This document shows, one piece after another, positions 1 through 10,901 of a stretch of DNA of 64,000 bases (the first letter of the stretch is position 1; every line of letters begins with the position of its first letter). The notes below the pieces were generated by a model that was given only the letters and a program-made list of their open reading frames with translations, had not been told where the DNA came from and made no database searches. Source of the stretch: JAKEFM01 sp035695825. GTDB lineage: Bacteria > Planctomycetota > UBA1135 > JAKEFM01. The stretch covers positions 124,001 through 188,000 of the forward strand of contig DASRRH010000022.1 in NCBI GenBank assembly GCA_035695825.1, written 5' to 3'. The position numbers and the translations under genes were made by a program.

Positions 1-759
1 GAGCGCCTCCCCGACCGCGGGGAACCCCGACTGGCATCGGACGAGGAGGACGGGGTCGTCCTTGCCCACGTACTTCCCGGCGATCAGGGCGAGCTTCTGC
101 GTCGAGGCCGCGGCCGCGATCTCGCCGTCGGCGCGGCGGAGCACCTTCGAGACGACGTAGCGACCCGTGGAGCCGAGGAGGGCGAGGAGGTCGTAGAGAT
201 CCTCGGGCATCGCCAGCGTCACCTCCTTCCCCTCGAGCGCGTCGAGCACGAAGAAGGTGAATCCCCCGTGCATCGCCGGATCGATGACGAGGCCCGGCGT
301 GTTGAACGCGTCGGCGAACATCCGGAAGAGGGGCAGGTTCCACGCCCCGGGCCCGCACTTGTCCGCGCGGAAGACGATCACGGGCTCGCTCTTGCGCTCG
401 ACGAACTCCATCTCCGCGCACCCCGGCCCCATCCCCCTCACGTTCCCGCTGAAGGCGTCCGCGAGGAGGTCCTGTCCCGCGGCGTAGAGCTTGAGCCGCC
501 TCGCGACCTCCGTCCCCGCGAGGAAGGCGTCCCAGGCGAGACGGTGGATCTCCGGGTCGTCGACGCCCCGGCGGTGGGTCATCAGGAGATGCTGGTCGTC
601 CCCGACCTCTCCGACCTCGAAGTCGAGGATCCGGCCCTTCTCGCGCGCCTCCTCGAGGCGTCGACGGCAGCTCTCCGCGACCTCCGGGTGGACGGCGGTG
701 TGTCCGACGAACCCGCCGACGTCCGCCTTGATCGCCGTCAGCGTCAGTTTCGTGCTCAT
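1..759 (-). CDS. fbp: Fructose-1,6-bisphosphate aldolase/phosphatase, C-terminus beyond window
   Basis: Class V (archaeal-type) FBP aldolase/phosphatase, which condenses triose phosphates to fructose 1,6-bisphosphate and dephosphorylates it to fructose 6-phosphate in gluconeogenesis; cytosolic and Mg-dependent in characterised members. I translated the minus strand directly: it begins MSTKLTLTAIKADVGGFVGH, the family's N-terminal K-A-D-x-G-x3-G-H signature with Asp13 and His20 as expected metal or substrate ligands. Further family-like stretches include DDQHLLMTHRRG, VFRADKCGPGAWNLPLFRMF and DPAMHGGFTFFVLD. Only 253 residues lie inside the window; the family is about 370-400 residues. The ATG at 757-759 is preceded by a GGAGGA ribosome binding site. 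It is divergent from the two-component cluster. This family is typical of archaea and deep-branching bacteria, so its presence hints at a thermophilic or chemolithotrophic ancestry, which is inference. Confidence 0.9.
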   Translation of the reverse strand, partial: MSTKLTLTAIKADVGGFVGHTAVHPEVAESCRRRLEEAREKGRILDFEVGEVGDDQHLLMTHRRGVDDPEIHRLAWDAFLAGTEVARRLKLYAAGQDLLADAFSGNVRGMGPGCAEMEFVERKSEPVIVFRADKCGPGAWNLPLFRMFADAFNTPGLVIDPAMHGGFTFFVLDALEGKEVTLAMPEDLYDLLALLGSTGRYVVSKVLRRADGEIAAAASTQKLALIAGKYVGKDDPVLLVRCQSGFPAVGEAL

Positions 760-1296
760 GTGGAGTCCTCCGGAAAATGAGAAAAGCGAAGTCCTTCCGG
801 TTCTTGCGGGAACGGTCTCGAGGGTTGCAACCCGCGTGCCTCCCGCGACGGCCCGAGCGCGAAGCGAAAAAAATTTCGACCGCCCGCGTGCCGGCCAACC
901 CGTTTCTGGGGAGCGAGAGCTTCCCTCCCCCCGCGCGGGCCGGCGTCCGGTTTGCTGGGTCCCTCCCGTGCGCGTCGCCCGCGGCCGGACGACCCGGCCG
1001 CGGCGGCGGAGGCGCCGACGACGGTGACCGCGACCGAAACCAAGGACCAGGCCTCGACCGAGGCGTCGGAAGCGCTCGTGTCCCGCGAGGGCGCTGCGGC
1101 CGGGGCCGAGCGCTCGCCGTCCCAGGCGCCGTTCCGGAGTCCCGTCCCGACCGGGGAGGATCTTGCGCGCCGGATCGAGGAGCGCGGGGACGCGCTCCGG
1201 GAACCCGGCGACCGACCGGGGGCCACCTCAAGCCCGGGTCCGCGCGGATCCCCTCCCGTGCCGCGGGCGGCGCGCCGCATGCCGGAGGGAGGCGTC
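760..1296. other. Divergent intergenic region without a convincing gene
   Basis: This 537-base stretch separates the divergent aldolase/phosphatase and the first response regulator. Open frames cross it in several phases, but translations are Arg/Pro/Gly-rich and low in hydrophobic residues, as expected from non-coding DNA of this composition. An in-frame upstream ATG at 952 could extend the response regulator by 115 residues, but that extension has no receiver-like character, and a strong ribosome binding site sits just before GTG 1297. An A-rich patch (gcgaagcgaaaaaaatttcg) near 861-880 is the only AT-rich part and could hold promoter elements. Confidence 0.4.
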
Positions 1297-1689
1297 GTGC
1301 AGCCGCGCGTCCTGGTCGTCGAGGACGAGCCCCACAACCGGCGGATCGCCGCGGAGATCCTCCGGGAGGAGGGCTTCTCCGTCGTGGAGGCTGCCGACGG
1401 CGAGGAGGCGCTCGCTCGCCTCGCGGGGGATCGACCGGACGCCGTGCTCCTCGACCTCTCCCTCCCGCGGCTCGACGGGTACGCGCTCGCCCGCCGCATC
1501 AAGGCGGATCCGCGCCTGCGGGGGATCCCGGTCCTCGCCCTCACCGCGCACGCCCTCGTCGGAGACGAAGAGAAGGCGCGGGCGGCAGGCTGCGACGACT
1601 ACCTGGCGAAACCGGTCGACCTCGACGCGCTCGTGCGCGCGGTCCGCCGCGCCGCCGGGGGGAAGCCGTGTCGATCCGGGCCCGCCTGA
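1297..1689 (+). CDS. Single-domain response regulator (receiver only)
   Basis: CheY-like receiver domain with no output domain, 130 residues. Seen directly: acidic pocket E9-D10, phospho-acceptor Asp53 in VLLDLSLPRLDG, switch Thr83 in LALTAHA and Lys105 in DYLAKPVD. I chose GTG 1297 because GGAGGGAGG lies about six bases before it; an ATG at 1279 is the alternative. Its 3' end overlaps the next gene, a histidine kinase, by 22 bases, so the two are translationally coupled. With no DNA-binding domain it probably passes phosphate on or modulates kinase activity by protein contact, which is inference. The DYLAKPVDLDALV tail resembles receivers found in hybrid kinases and phosphorelays. Confidence 0.88.
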   Translation: MQPRVLVVEDEPHNRRIAAEILREEGFSVVEAADGEEALARLAGDRPDAVLLDLSLPRLDGYALARRIKADPRLRGIPVLALTAHALVGDEEKARAAGCDDYLAKPVDLDALVRAVRRAAGGKPCRSGPA

Positions 1690-3227
1690 TCGCGCTCTCG
1701 GCGCTCCTCGTCGCCCTCCCCGCGGGAATCGTCGGCCTCAACGTCGCGCACGCGCGGCGCCTGTCCGGGGACGCCCCGATGATCGACTTCGCGGGGAGCG
1801 AGCGGATGCGGGCCTTCATGACGGCGGGGCTCGCCGCCTTCTACATGCGGCGGCCCGCCGAGCCCATCCGCGGGAGGATCGAGGAGGAGCTCGACCTCTG
1901 GGAAAGGATCCGCCGGGGCCTCCTCGACGGGGACTCCTCCCTCGGTCTCAAGGGGACCCGCGACGAGGGCGTCCGGGGCGACCTCGAGGCGGTCGGAGAC
2001 CTGTTCCGCTCCTACCGGACCGCGGTGCTCGGCGCGCTCGACGAGTCCGCCTCCTCCCCCGCCTCGGAGAGGGAGGCCCGTGCGAACGAGATCCTCTCGG
2101 GAGCCTTCGGCCTCTACGGACACATGGACCGGGTCACCCGCCGCCTCCAGGAGCACTCCGAGGGGGCGATCCGGTCCTTCCGCAACGCCCAACTCCTCCT
2201 CGCCTGCGCGATCGGGGGGATCGGAACCCTCGCCCTGCTCGGCGGCCACCGCTACGTCCTCGCTCCTCTCCCCCAGTTCCTCGCCGGCCTCCGCGCGGTC
2301 GGGCGGGGGGAACTTCGGACGCGGGTCCCCGAGGAGGGGCCGGCCGAGGTCGTCTCGGTCGCGCGCGCCTTCAATGCGATGGGGGAGGGGCTCGAGCGTG
2401 CGCGAGGCGCCCTCCTCTCCCACGAGCGCGAGCTCGCGGACAAGAACCGCGAGCTCGCGCACGCGAGCCGCCTCAAGTCGGAGTTCCTCGCGAACATGAG
2501 CCACGAGCTCCGCACCCCCCTCAACGCCGTCCTCGGCTACTCCGCGCTCCTGCGCCGCGGCCTCTACGGCGAGGTGAACCCCCGGCAGCGGGAGGCGCTC
2601 GAGGGGATCGCGGAGACGGGAGGCCACCTCCTCGAGCTCATCAACGACGTCCTCGACCTCTCGAGGATCGAGGCGGGGAAGTTGGAGGTCCGCCTCGAGC
2701 CGGTGAACCTCGAAGAGGTCCTCGCGGACCTCGGCCGATCGGTCGAGCCGCTCGTGCGGGGGAAGGGGCTCGGCTTCTCGCTCCTCGTGGCGAGGCCGCT
2801 GCCCGTCCTCGTCACCGACGGGGACAAGGTCCGTCGCGTCCTCCTCAACTTCCTGTCGAACGCGGTCAAGTTCACGCCCGCGGGGAGCATCGAGGTCCGG
2901 GCGGCGTCCGCGGCCGGCTGGGAGGAGACGGCCCTCTCCGTCGTCGACTCGGGCATCGGGATTCGCGACGAGCAGCTCCCCCACATCTTCGAGGACTTCC
3001 GACAGGGCGACGGCTCGGCGAGCCGCGAGTACGGCGGCACCGGCCTCGGCCTGTCGATCAGCCTCCGGCTCGCCCGGATGATCGGCGGGCGCATCGAGGT
3101 CGAGACGGCCGTCGGGAAGGGTTCGACCTTCACCCTCGTCCTCCCGCGCTCGCCCCGCCCCGGCTCCGGAGGGGAGGTGCGTTTCCATGGAAGAGAAGAG
3201 CCGGCCGCGACGCGTCCTGGTCGTTGA
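1668..3227 (+). CDS. Membrane histidine kinase with PilJ-like sensor and HAMP
   Basis: Sensor histidine kinase of 519 residues. Order of domains: N-terminal membrane segment (about 7-24), periplasmic domain starting with DFAGSERMRAFM, which resembles the type IV pili methyl-accepting (PilJ/NIT-related) N-terminal domain motif N-x-A-G-R-Q-R-M, second membrane segment (about 170-192), HAMP (195-245), a short coiled coil, HisKA with phospho-acceptor His280 in FLANMSHELRTPLN, and HATPase_c with N-box LLNFLSNAVKF, G1 box VVDSGIGI and G2 box GGTGLGLSI. GTG 1668 is used because GGGGGGAAG precedes it. It overlaps the preceding receiver by 22 bases and the following one (3187) by 41 bases, so the three are an operon. 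The ligand is not evident; PilJ-type domains of nitrate or nitrite sensors share this fold. Confidence 0.87.
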   Translation: MSIRARLIALSALLVALPAGIVGLNVAHARRLSGDAPMIDFAGSERMRAFMTAGLAAFYMRRPAEPIRGRIEEELDLWERIRRGLLDGDSSLGLKGTRDEGVRGDLEAVGDLFRSYRTAVLGALDESASSPASEREARANEILSGAFGLYGHMDRVTRRLQEHSEGAIRSFRNAQLLLACAIGGIGTLALLGGHRYVLAPLPQFLAGLRAVGRGELRTRVPEEGPAEVVSVARAFNAMGEGLERARGALLSHERELADKNRELAHASRLKSEFLANMSHELRTPLNAVLGYSALLRRGLYGEVNPRQREALEGIAETGGHLLELINDVLDLSRIEAGKLEVRLEPVNLEEVLADLGRSVEPLVRGKGLGFSLLVARPLPVLVTDGDKVRRVLLNFLSNAVKFTPAGSIEVRAASAAGWEETALSVVDSGIGIRDEQLPHIFEDFRQGDGSASREYGGTGLGLSISLRLARMIGGRIEVETAVGKGSTFTLVLPRSPRPGSGGEVRFHGREEPAATRPGR

Positions 3228-3579
3228 CGACGATCCCCACCACAACCGGATCGTCGGCGAGCTCCTGCGCCACGCCGGGTACGAGGTCGACGTCGCGTGG
3301 AACAGCGCCGAGGCGGTGCGGAAGAACTTCGACTTCCGGCCGGACCTCGTCCTGCTCGACGTCATGATGCCGCGCTGGTCGGGCCACTCCGCGTGCGCGG
3401 CCATGCGGTGCGTCGATCCGAGCCTGCCGATCGTCGTCGTCTCCGCGAAGACCGCTCCGGAGGACGTGGGGGAGGGCCTCGGGTGGGGCGCCACGCGCTA
3501 CCTGACGAAGCCCTTCGATCCCGACGAGCTGCTCGGCACCGTGCGCGCCCTGCTCGGTTCGGTCCCTTCGAAGACGTAG
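3187..3579 (+). CDS. Single-domain response regulator (receiver only)
   Basis: A second receiver-only protein, 130 residues, read through the end of the histidine kinase gene. Acidic residues D14-D16, phospho-acceptor Asp58 in LVLLDVMMPRWSG, switch Ser86 in VVVSAKTA and Lys108 in YLTKPFDP are all visible, so it should be phosphorylatable. There is no effector domain. The 41-base overlap with the kinase start-to-stop suggests coupled translation and fixed stoichiometry. It may be the direct partner of the membrane kinase, or link it to the globin-coupled kinase 98 bases downstream; the sequence does not decide between these. Confidence 0.87.
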   Translation: MEEKSRPRRVLVVDDDPHHNRIVGELLRHAGYEVDVAWNSAEAVRKNFDFRPDLVLLDVMMPRWSGHSACAAMRCVDPSLPIVVVSAKTAPEDVGEGLGWGATRYLTKPFDPDELLGTVRALLGSVPSKT

Positions 3580-3648
3580 CGCACGGGGCGTCGGCGCGCC
3601 GGGAGGGGAGGGGGACGCGGGCTGGCCCCCCCCGCCGGCGGAGCCCTA

Positions 3649-3654
3649 GATTGG
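3649..3654 (+). promoter_or_regulatory. Putative -10 element TAGATT
   Basis: TAGATT stands in an otherwise almost pure G/C stretch 24 bases before the GTG of the globin-coupled kinase. Similar isolated TANNNT hexamers precede several other genes in this window (38918, 46221, 51295, 57507, 58111). No good -35 is visible. Confidence 0.35.
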
Positions 3655-3677
3655 GGGGCCACGGACGCATCCCCCCG

Positions 3678-5711
3678 GTGCCTCAATCCTGGTTCCTGGA
3701 GCTCGGGCGTTACATCGGGGTGGAGGAGCGGCACGCCTCCACCCTCCGGGCCCTCCGGCCCGCCATCGAGCCCCGCTTCCCGTCGGTCGTCGACGAGTTC
3801 TACGAGCGGATCCTCGCGAACGAGGGGACGCGGCGGATCCTCTTCGAGGGGGATTCGCAAGTCGAGAAGCTCAAGGGGAGCCTCCTCGAGTGGCTCCGCA
3901 CGCTCTTCACGGGGCCCTACGACGAAGCGTACTGGGGACGCCGGGCGCGGATCGCCGAGACGCACGCCCGGATCGGCCTCCCGATCCCCTACGTCGTGGG
4001 CGCGATGAACCTCATCCGGACGCGCCTGACCTTCTGGGCGCGCCGTGCGACCCAGGGGGACGTCGCGCGCCAGGACGAGGCCCTCGACGCGATCCAACGC
4101 GTCCTCGACCTCGAGCTCGGCGTGATGCTCGAGGGGTACCAGGCCCGCCGGCTCGAGGCGACGGTGGCCGTCCACCGCGCGGAGGTCGCCGCGATCGACG
4201 ACGCGGCGCGGCGCGTGAGCGGGGAGCGGACCCTGTCGGAGATCCTCGGCCAGGCCCTCACGGACCTCCGCGCGCGGACGGGGGCGGAGATGGGGGGACT
4301 CTTCGTCCTCGTCGATGAGGAATTGCGGCTCGCGGCGTCCCACGGCCTCCCTCCGAGCTTCCCGGCGCCGGTCCGCAAGAAGGAGGAGGGGGGGGCGTGG
4401 GAGTTCCTCTCCCGCGAAGGGATCCGGACCGGGCTTCCCGGCCCCGGGACGGGGGCTCGCGGCGGGCACGGAAACGAGGGCGAGGCGGGGTCGGCGCTCT
4501 CGATGCCGGTCGTCCGCGACGGCCGGTGGTTCGGCACGATCCTCCTCGCGAGCCCCGAGGCCGAGCGCTTCCGCGAGGAGTCCCTCCCCTTCCTCCGCGC
4601 GATGGCCTCGCAGATCGGGATCGGGATCGAGTACCTCCTCCTCTACGAGAGGCTCCGGGCCTCGGAGGCGCACTTCCGCGCCATCGTGGAAACCGCGCCC
4701 GAGTACATCTGGACGATGCGCCGGGACGGACGCGCCACCTACCTCAACCGCGGATTCCTCGGGATTCCCCGCGAGGAGCTGCTTTCGGGCGGGCTGCCCG
4801 GCACGCGGGATCTCTTCATCGACGGCACGCTGGCGCGCTTCGAGGAAGCGCTCGCGTCGGTCTTTGCTCGGGGGGAGGGCGTCCTCGGGATCCGGGTGCG
4901 CCTCCGCCCCCGGGACGGGGGGGAGCCGCGCTTCTTCCTCGGAAACCTCGCCCCGCTCCCCGGTAGCGAGGGGGCGGTCGAGGAGGTGCTCGGCGTGTTC
5001 CGCGACGTGACCGAGGAGGAGCGGCTGCGCGACGACCTCGTCCGTTCGGAACGGCTCGCGGCCGTCGGCGAGATGGCAGCAACGATCGCCCACGAGGTCC
5101 GAAACCCCCTCGCCGCCGCGAAGGGGGTGCTCGAGATCCTCGCCGAGCGCTTCCCGCCGGAGTCGGAGGAACGTTCCGTCATCGGGGACACGGTCGCGAG
5201 GTTCGAGACGCTGAGCCGGCTCATCGCCGACCTCCTCCTCTTCTCCCGGCCGATCGACCCGCAGCGGCGGAGGACCGAGGCCTCCGCGCTCCTCCGGGAC
5301 CTCGCGGAGGGGCTCCGGCGCGAGGAGAGCCTCCAGGGAATGGAGATCCGCGAGCACCAAGGGGAGCGTCTCGGGGCGATCGCGGTCGACGACATCCTCG
5401 TCTACATGGCGATCCTGAATCTCGCGAACAACGCAGCGCAGGCGATGGGAGGGAAAGGGGAGATCCTGCTGCGCGCCGAGCGGGTGGGCGACCGGGTCGC
5501 GATCCGGGTGGAGGACCGCGGCCCCGGGATCCCGCCGGCGATCCGCGGTCGGCTTTTCACCCCGTTCGCCTCGACGAAGAGCCGGGGCACCGGCCTCGGG
5601 CTCGCGACGGTGAAGCGCATCGCGGAATCCCACGGAGGGTCCGCGTACGCGGAGGATCGCCTCGGCGGGGGGGCCATCTTCTCGATCCTCTTCCCCTCCG
5701 TGGGTCGGTGA
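3678..5711 (+). CDS. Globin-coupled sensor histidine kinase (protoglobin-GAF-PAS-HisKA-HATPase)
   Basis: Soluble heme-based gas sensor kinase, 677 residues. The N-terminal 160 residues match protoglobin/globin-coupled sensors: RIAETHARIGL places the proximal heme His at residue 96 and is followed by an aromatic/helical segment PYVVGAMNLIRTRL, as in HemAT-type proteins. Then a GAF-like domain (about 180-325), a PAS domain (about 335-450, HFRAIVETAPEYIWTM), HisKA with His472 in IAHEVRNPLAA (NtrB-like) and HATPase_c with ILNLANNAAQAM and RGTGLGLATVKRIAESHGG. There are no membrane segments. GTG 3678 is the first start that leaves an intact globin domain; the ribosome binding site is weak. O2, NO or CO is the probable ligand by family. 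It likely phosphorylates one of the receiver-only proteins upstream; no DNA-binding regulator is adjacent. Confidence 0.88.
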   Translation: MPQSWFLELGRYIGVEERHASTLRALRPAIEPRFPSVVDEFYERILANEGTRRILFEGDSQVEKLKGSLLEWLRTLFTGPYDEAYWGRRARIAETHARIGLPIPYVVGAMNLIRTRLTFWARRATQGDVARQDEALDAIQRVLDLELGVMLEGYQARRLEATVAVHRAEVAAIDDAARRVSGERTLSEILGQALTDLRARTGAEMGGLFVLVDEELRLAASHGLPPSFPAPVRKKEEGGAWEFLSREGIRTGLPGPGTGARGGHGNEGEAGSALSMPVVRDGRWFGTILLASPEAERFREESLPFLRAMASQIGIGIEYLLLYERLRASEAHFRAIVETAPEYIWTMRRDGRATYLNRGFLGIPREELLSGGLPGTRDLFIDGTLARFEEALASVFARGEGVLGIRVRLRPRDGGEPRFFLGNLAPLPGSEGAVEEVLGVFRDVTEEERLRDDLVRSERLAAVGEMAATIAHEVRNPLAAAKGVLEILAERFPPESEERSVIGDTVARFETLSRLIADLLLFSRPIDPQRRRTEASALLRDLAEGLRREESLQGMEIREHQGERLGAIAVDDILVYMAILNLANNAAQAMGGKGEILLRAERVGDRVAIRVEDRGPGIPPAIRGRLFTPFASTKSRGTGLGLATVKRIAESHGGSAYAEDRLGGGAIFSILFPSVGR

Positions 5712-5781
5712 GCGCGCCGGGGATCCCCTCCGTCTCCTTGTCGGGCGGGCCTCGCATTTGCGGGCGATCTCGCGAAGCGCG

Positions 5782-7623
<1,842 letters not shown>

Positions 7624-8601
7624 TCCCTCGTCGAGCCGCGCGGTCGCCCGAATCCCGCTGCGCGCGAGCGCGTCCAGGACGGCCGAGAGCTTCTTCTGCG
7701 CCCGTTCCTTCTCGTGTTCGAGTCGCGTGACGAGGGCGCCTCCCAGGTTGGGGTCGACCATCGCCACGAACGTCGTGTCGGCCGCGTGGACCACCTCGAG
7801 AGCGGCCCCTCGCCGCCGGCATGCGGAAACGGCGAACGCGAGGGCCGCGCCCGAGGCCCGCGAGAAATCGATCGCGACGACGACCTTCCGGAAGGCCGGC
7901 CGGATGGGGCGGTGCGGGACGACGACGACCGGGAGGTTGGACGTCTGGAGGAGGCGCTCCGCCACGCTCCCGAGGAGGAGGCGTTTCAGTCCGCGCCGGC
8001 CCTGCGTCCCGCACACGATCGCCCCGGCCCGGAACCGCCGCGCCTCGGAGACGATCGACTCCGCGATGGGACCGAGGAGGAGTCGGGTCGAGCAGCGCAG
8101 GCCGCGCGCCGCAGCCGCCCGGGCCTCGCGAGCGAGCCACGACCTCGACCGGCCGCGCGCGCGCTCGAGGGTCCAGGCGGACTCCGGGGCGGTCGGCCGA
8201 AGGACGTGGACGAGTCGGGCCTGGCTCCTCGGGCCGGCGAGCCGCAACCCGAAGAGCAGGGCCCGCCGCGAGGTCGGGGAGAAGTCGGTGGCCACGACGA
8301 GCCTCGCGGTCCGGGTCCGCCGAGCCGGGAGGGCGAGGAGGGGTGCGGGAGCGGTGAGGAGTTCCATCGGAACCGATCTTCCTCCGGGCGAAGCCCTGGC
8401 AAGGGCGATGCCGCCGGTCGCGATCCCTCGCCGCCGCCGGATCCGGGAGCGTCGGACCGCCCAGAATTTTCGGCGCGGAGGGGGAATCCCCGCCAACCCC
8501 GAGCAGGGGGCGCGGGCTCCTCCCTCGCACTGCGTTCTGCGGTCCGGAGGCCAGGCACGGGCCTTGCCCTCCCTCCGCGGACGTCCGCGCTGGGATCTGC
8601 G

Positions 8602-9636
8602 ATGACGGGCCTTCATGCGGAACGGCTATGGGCGATCGTGCTCGCCGGTGGCGAAGGCCGTCGGCTGTCCGGGCTGACCTACGCTCTCCACGGACGAGAG
8701 GTCCCGAAGCAGTTCGCCTTTCTCGATGGCGAGCGCTCGCTCCTCCAGCGCACCCTGGAGCGGATCGCCGGCCTCGTCGCCCCGGCCCGAACCGTCGTCG
8801 TCGTCGGCGCGGCCCACGAGTCGACGGCCCGAGAACAGATTGAGGCCTTCCCCGGCGTGGACCTGGCCGTCCAGCCGCGCAACCTCGACACGGCGGTGGG
8901 CGTCCTGTTTCCCCTCGCCCGGATCCTCGCACGCGACGCCGGCGCGAGCGTCGCCGTCTTCCCGTCCGATCACTACATCCCCAGGCCCGAACCCTTCCTG
9001 GCGGCGGTCGAGGAGGCCGCCCGCGCCTCCGTGTCGGGGGCGGCGCGCCTCACCCTCCTCGGAGTTCCGTCGCAGGCGCCGGAGACGAGCTACGGCTGGA
9101 TCCTGCCGGGAGCCCGGTTCGAGCCGCGGATGCATCCGAGGCTGCGTTCCGTGCTCGGCTTCGTCGAGAAGCCCGGTCCGGATCTGGCGCGCCGCCTCTT
9201 CGATGAGGGTGGGCTCTGGAACACCCTCGTCTCCGTGGGGACCGTCGAGGCGTACGGCTCGCTCGCCGGCCGATGCGTCCCGGAGATCGCCGAGGCGTTC
9301 GCCGTCTACGCGACGCAGGTGGGGGGACCCCGCGAGGCGGAATGCCTTCGCGCTCTCTATGGCCGGATTCCCGCGGCCAACCTCAGCCGGGATGTTCTCG
9401 AGCGTGCCTCCGGTCTCTCCGTCCTCCCCGTGGAAGGTTCAGGCTGGTGCGATTGGGGAACCCCGGGGCGCGTCCTGGAGAGCCTGACCGGCTCCCCCGC
9501 CCTCTCGCGGCTGCGGGAGCGGATCGGGGCGGGCGCGCGCCCGGTGCGCGTGCCCCTCGTCCCCACGGCCGGAGAGACCCGGGTCGAGCGCCGGGATGCC
9601 GCTGAACTCCTCTCTGCAGGGGATTCTCGAGGATAG
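8602..9636 (+). CDS. Mannose-1-phosphate guanylyltransferase-like nucleotidyltransferase
   Basis: NTP-transferase of 344 residues in the mannose-1-phosphate guanylyltransferase (COG0836-like) family, which makes GDP-mannose for polysaccharide or glycolipid synthesis. The N-terminal nucleotide loop is LAGGEGRRLSGLT, followed by VPKQFAFLDGERSLLQRT, where the KQF Lys is typical of this family. FPSDHYI (metal-binding Asp region), FVEKP and WNTLVSVG are further conserved landmarks, and the C-terminus has WCDWGTPGRVLE. It lacks the fused isomerase (cupin) domain of the long GMP-PMI type. ATG 8602 begins at MTGLHAERLWAIVLAGGEG; no strong ribosome binding site is visible. Substrate could be another hexose 1-phosphate. 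Confidence 0.8.
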   Translation: MTGLHAERLWAIVLAGGEGRRLSGLTYALHGREVPKQFAFLDGERSLLQRTLERIAGLVAPARTVVVVGAAHESTAREQIEAFPGVDLAVQPRNLDTAVGVLFPLARILARDAGASVAVFPSDHYIPRPEPFLAAVEEAARASVSGAARLTLLGVPSQAPETSYGWILPGARFEPRMHPRLRSVLGFVEKPGPDLARRLFDEGGLWNTLVSVGTVEAYGSLAGRCVPEIAEAFAVYATQVGGPREAECLRALYGRIPAANLSRDVLERASGLSVLPVEGSGWCDWGTPGRVLESLTGSPALSRLRERIGAGARPVRVPLVPTAGETRVERRDAAELLSAGDSRG

Positions 9637-9820
9637 GGAATCGGCAGGGGACCACCCAGCCGCTTCGACGCCGAGCGCGGGGTGGAGGTCCACGACCTGC
9701 CTCTCGTCGGATCGGGGAGTTCCTCCCCCGTGGGGTGGGTTCCTGGGGATGGGGAGCGGCAGGGCTCTTGCGGCGGTCGGCCGGGCGCGTTCCTGACCGT
9801 GCGACGCCCCCGATTCGTCG

Positions 9821-10732
9821 ATGGATCCGCGATTCTGCAAGGGCCTCTGGCGCCTGGCCGACCCGAAGGTCTCCCTCGCCTCGTTCTCCTCCCTCTTCCT
9901 CGGCACGTGTGCGGCCTACGCCGACGGCCCGCTCTCCGTCCCTTGGCTCGCCGCCACGGTGCTCGGCATCTTCGCCGTGGAGGTGGCGAAGAACGCTTCG
10001 GGCGAGATCGTCGACTTCGACTCCGGAACGGACCTCGCGGTCGCTTCCGAGGACCGGTCCCCTTTCTCGGGGGGAAAGAGGGTCATCGTCGAGGGTCTCC
10101 TGACGGGGGGGCAGACCGCCTCCATCGCCGCGGCGGGGTACGGGATCGGAATCGGCCTCGGGCTCTGGATCGCCCTGGAGCGCGAGCCCCGGGTGCTTCC
10201 CCTCGGCCTGGTCGGACTCGTCTGCGCGTACGGGTATCACGCCCCTCCGCTCCGTCTTTCCTACCGCGGGCTGGGCGAACTCGCCGTGGGGTTGTGCTAC
10301 GGACCTCTCCTCGCGGCAGGCGCCTACCTCGTCCAGCGCGGGGAGGTCCGGCGGGAGGCGATTCTCGCGGCCGTTCCCCTGGGTCTCCTCGTCGCGGCCT
10401 TCCTCTGGATCAACGAGTTCCCCGACGCCCGCGCTGACGCCGAAGCAGGCAAGAAGACCCTCGTCGTTCGTCTGGGCCGGCGGCGGGCGAGTCGGGCGTT
10501 CGCCGGGATCGTCGGGCTCGCGTTCGGATTGCTCGCGGTTCTCCCGCTCTTGGGCGTTCGACGCGGGGTCTGGCTCGGTGGGCTCGGCCTTCCCTCGGCG
10601 GTGGCGGCGGCCGCGATCCTCCTCCGGCATCCCGAGGTCACGCGAAAGGTCGTGCCCGCCCAAGCGTTGACCCTGCTCGCCTTCGTTCTCGAGGCATGCG
10701 GATCGGGCGTCGGCTTCCTTCTCTCGACCTGA
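9821..10732 (+). CDS. UbiA-family prenyltransferase, MenA-like
   Basis: Integral membrane prenyltransferase of 303 residues with about eight hydrophobic segments. The first Asp-rich region KNASGEIVDFDSGTD and the second NEFPDARADAEAGKKTLVVR correspond to the two Mg-pyrophosphate binding motifs of UbiA enzymes; the second is closest to MenA (1,4-dihydroxy-2-naphthoate prenyltransferase), where N-x2-P-D-x3-D-x3-G-K-x-T is typical. It could therefore make a menaquinone precursor in the cytoplasmic membrane, but UbiA paralogues with other aromatic acceptors look alike and no men gene adjoins it. ATG 9821 is the only suitable start. Confidence 0.78.
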   Translation: MDPRFCKGLWRLADPKVSLASFSSLFLGTCAAYADGPLSVPWLAATVLGIFAVEVAKNASGEIVDFDSGTDLAVASEDRSPFSGGKRVIVEGLLTGGQTASIAAAGYGIGIGLGLWIALEREPRVLPLGLVGLVCAYGYHAPPLRLSYRGLGELAVGLCYGPLLAAGAYLVQRGEVRREAILAAVPLGLLVAAFLWINEFPDARADAEAGKKTLVVRLGRRRASRAFAGIVGLAFGLLAVLPLLGVRRGVWLGGLGLPSAVAAAAILLRHPEVTRKVVPAQALTLLAFVLEACGSGVGFLLST

Positions 10733-10901
10733 CGAGCACCTTTAGTGGCGTGGGGCCGGGTCCCTCCCCGACCCGGCGGAGCGCGGAGGTCCTGGTCGAC
10801 GCGGGGGAATTCGCGGCCTCAAGGGCGTGGGTTGGAACGCCGGTTGCCGACTCCAGGCGCTTGCGCGAGGGCCCGTCCCCCCTCGATCGGAGAGAAGCTC
10901 C

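Noticed and set aside
952..1296. Upstream extension of the first response regulator from ATG 952
   Set aside because: The added 115 residues are Arg/Pro/Ala-rich with no receiver features, and a strong ribosome binding site sits before GTG 1297.
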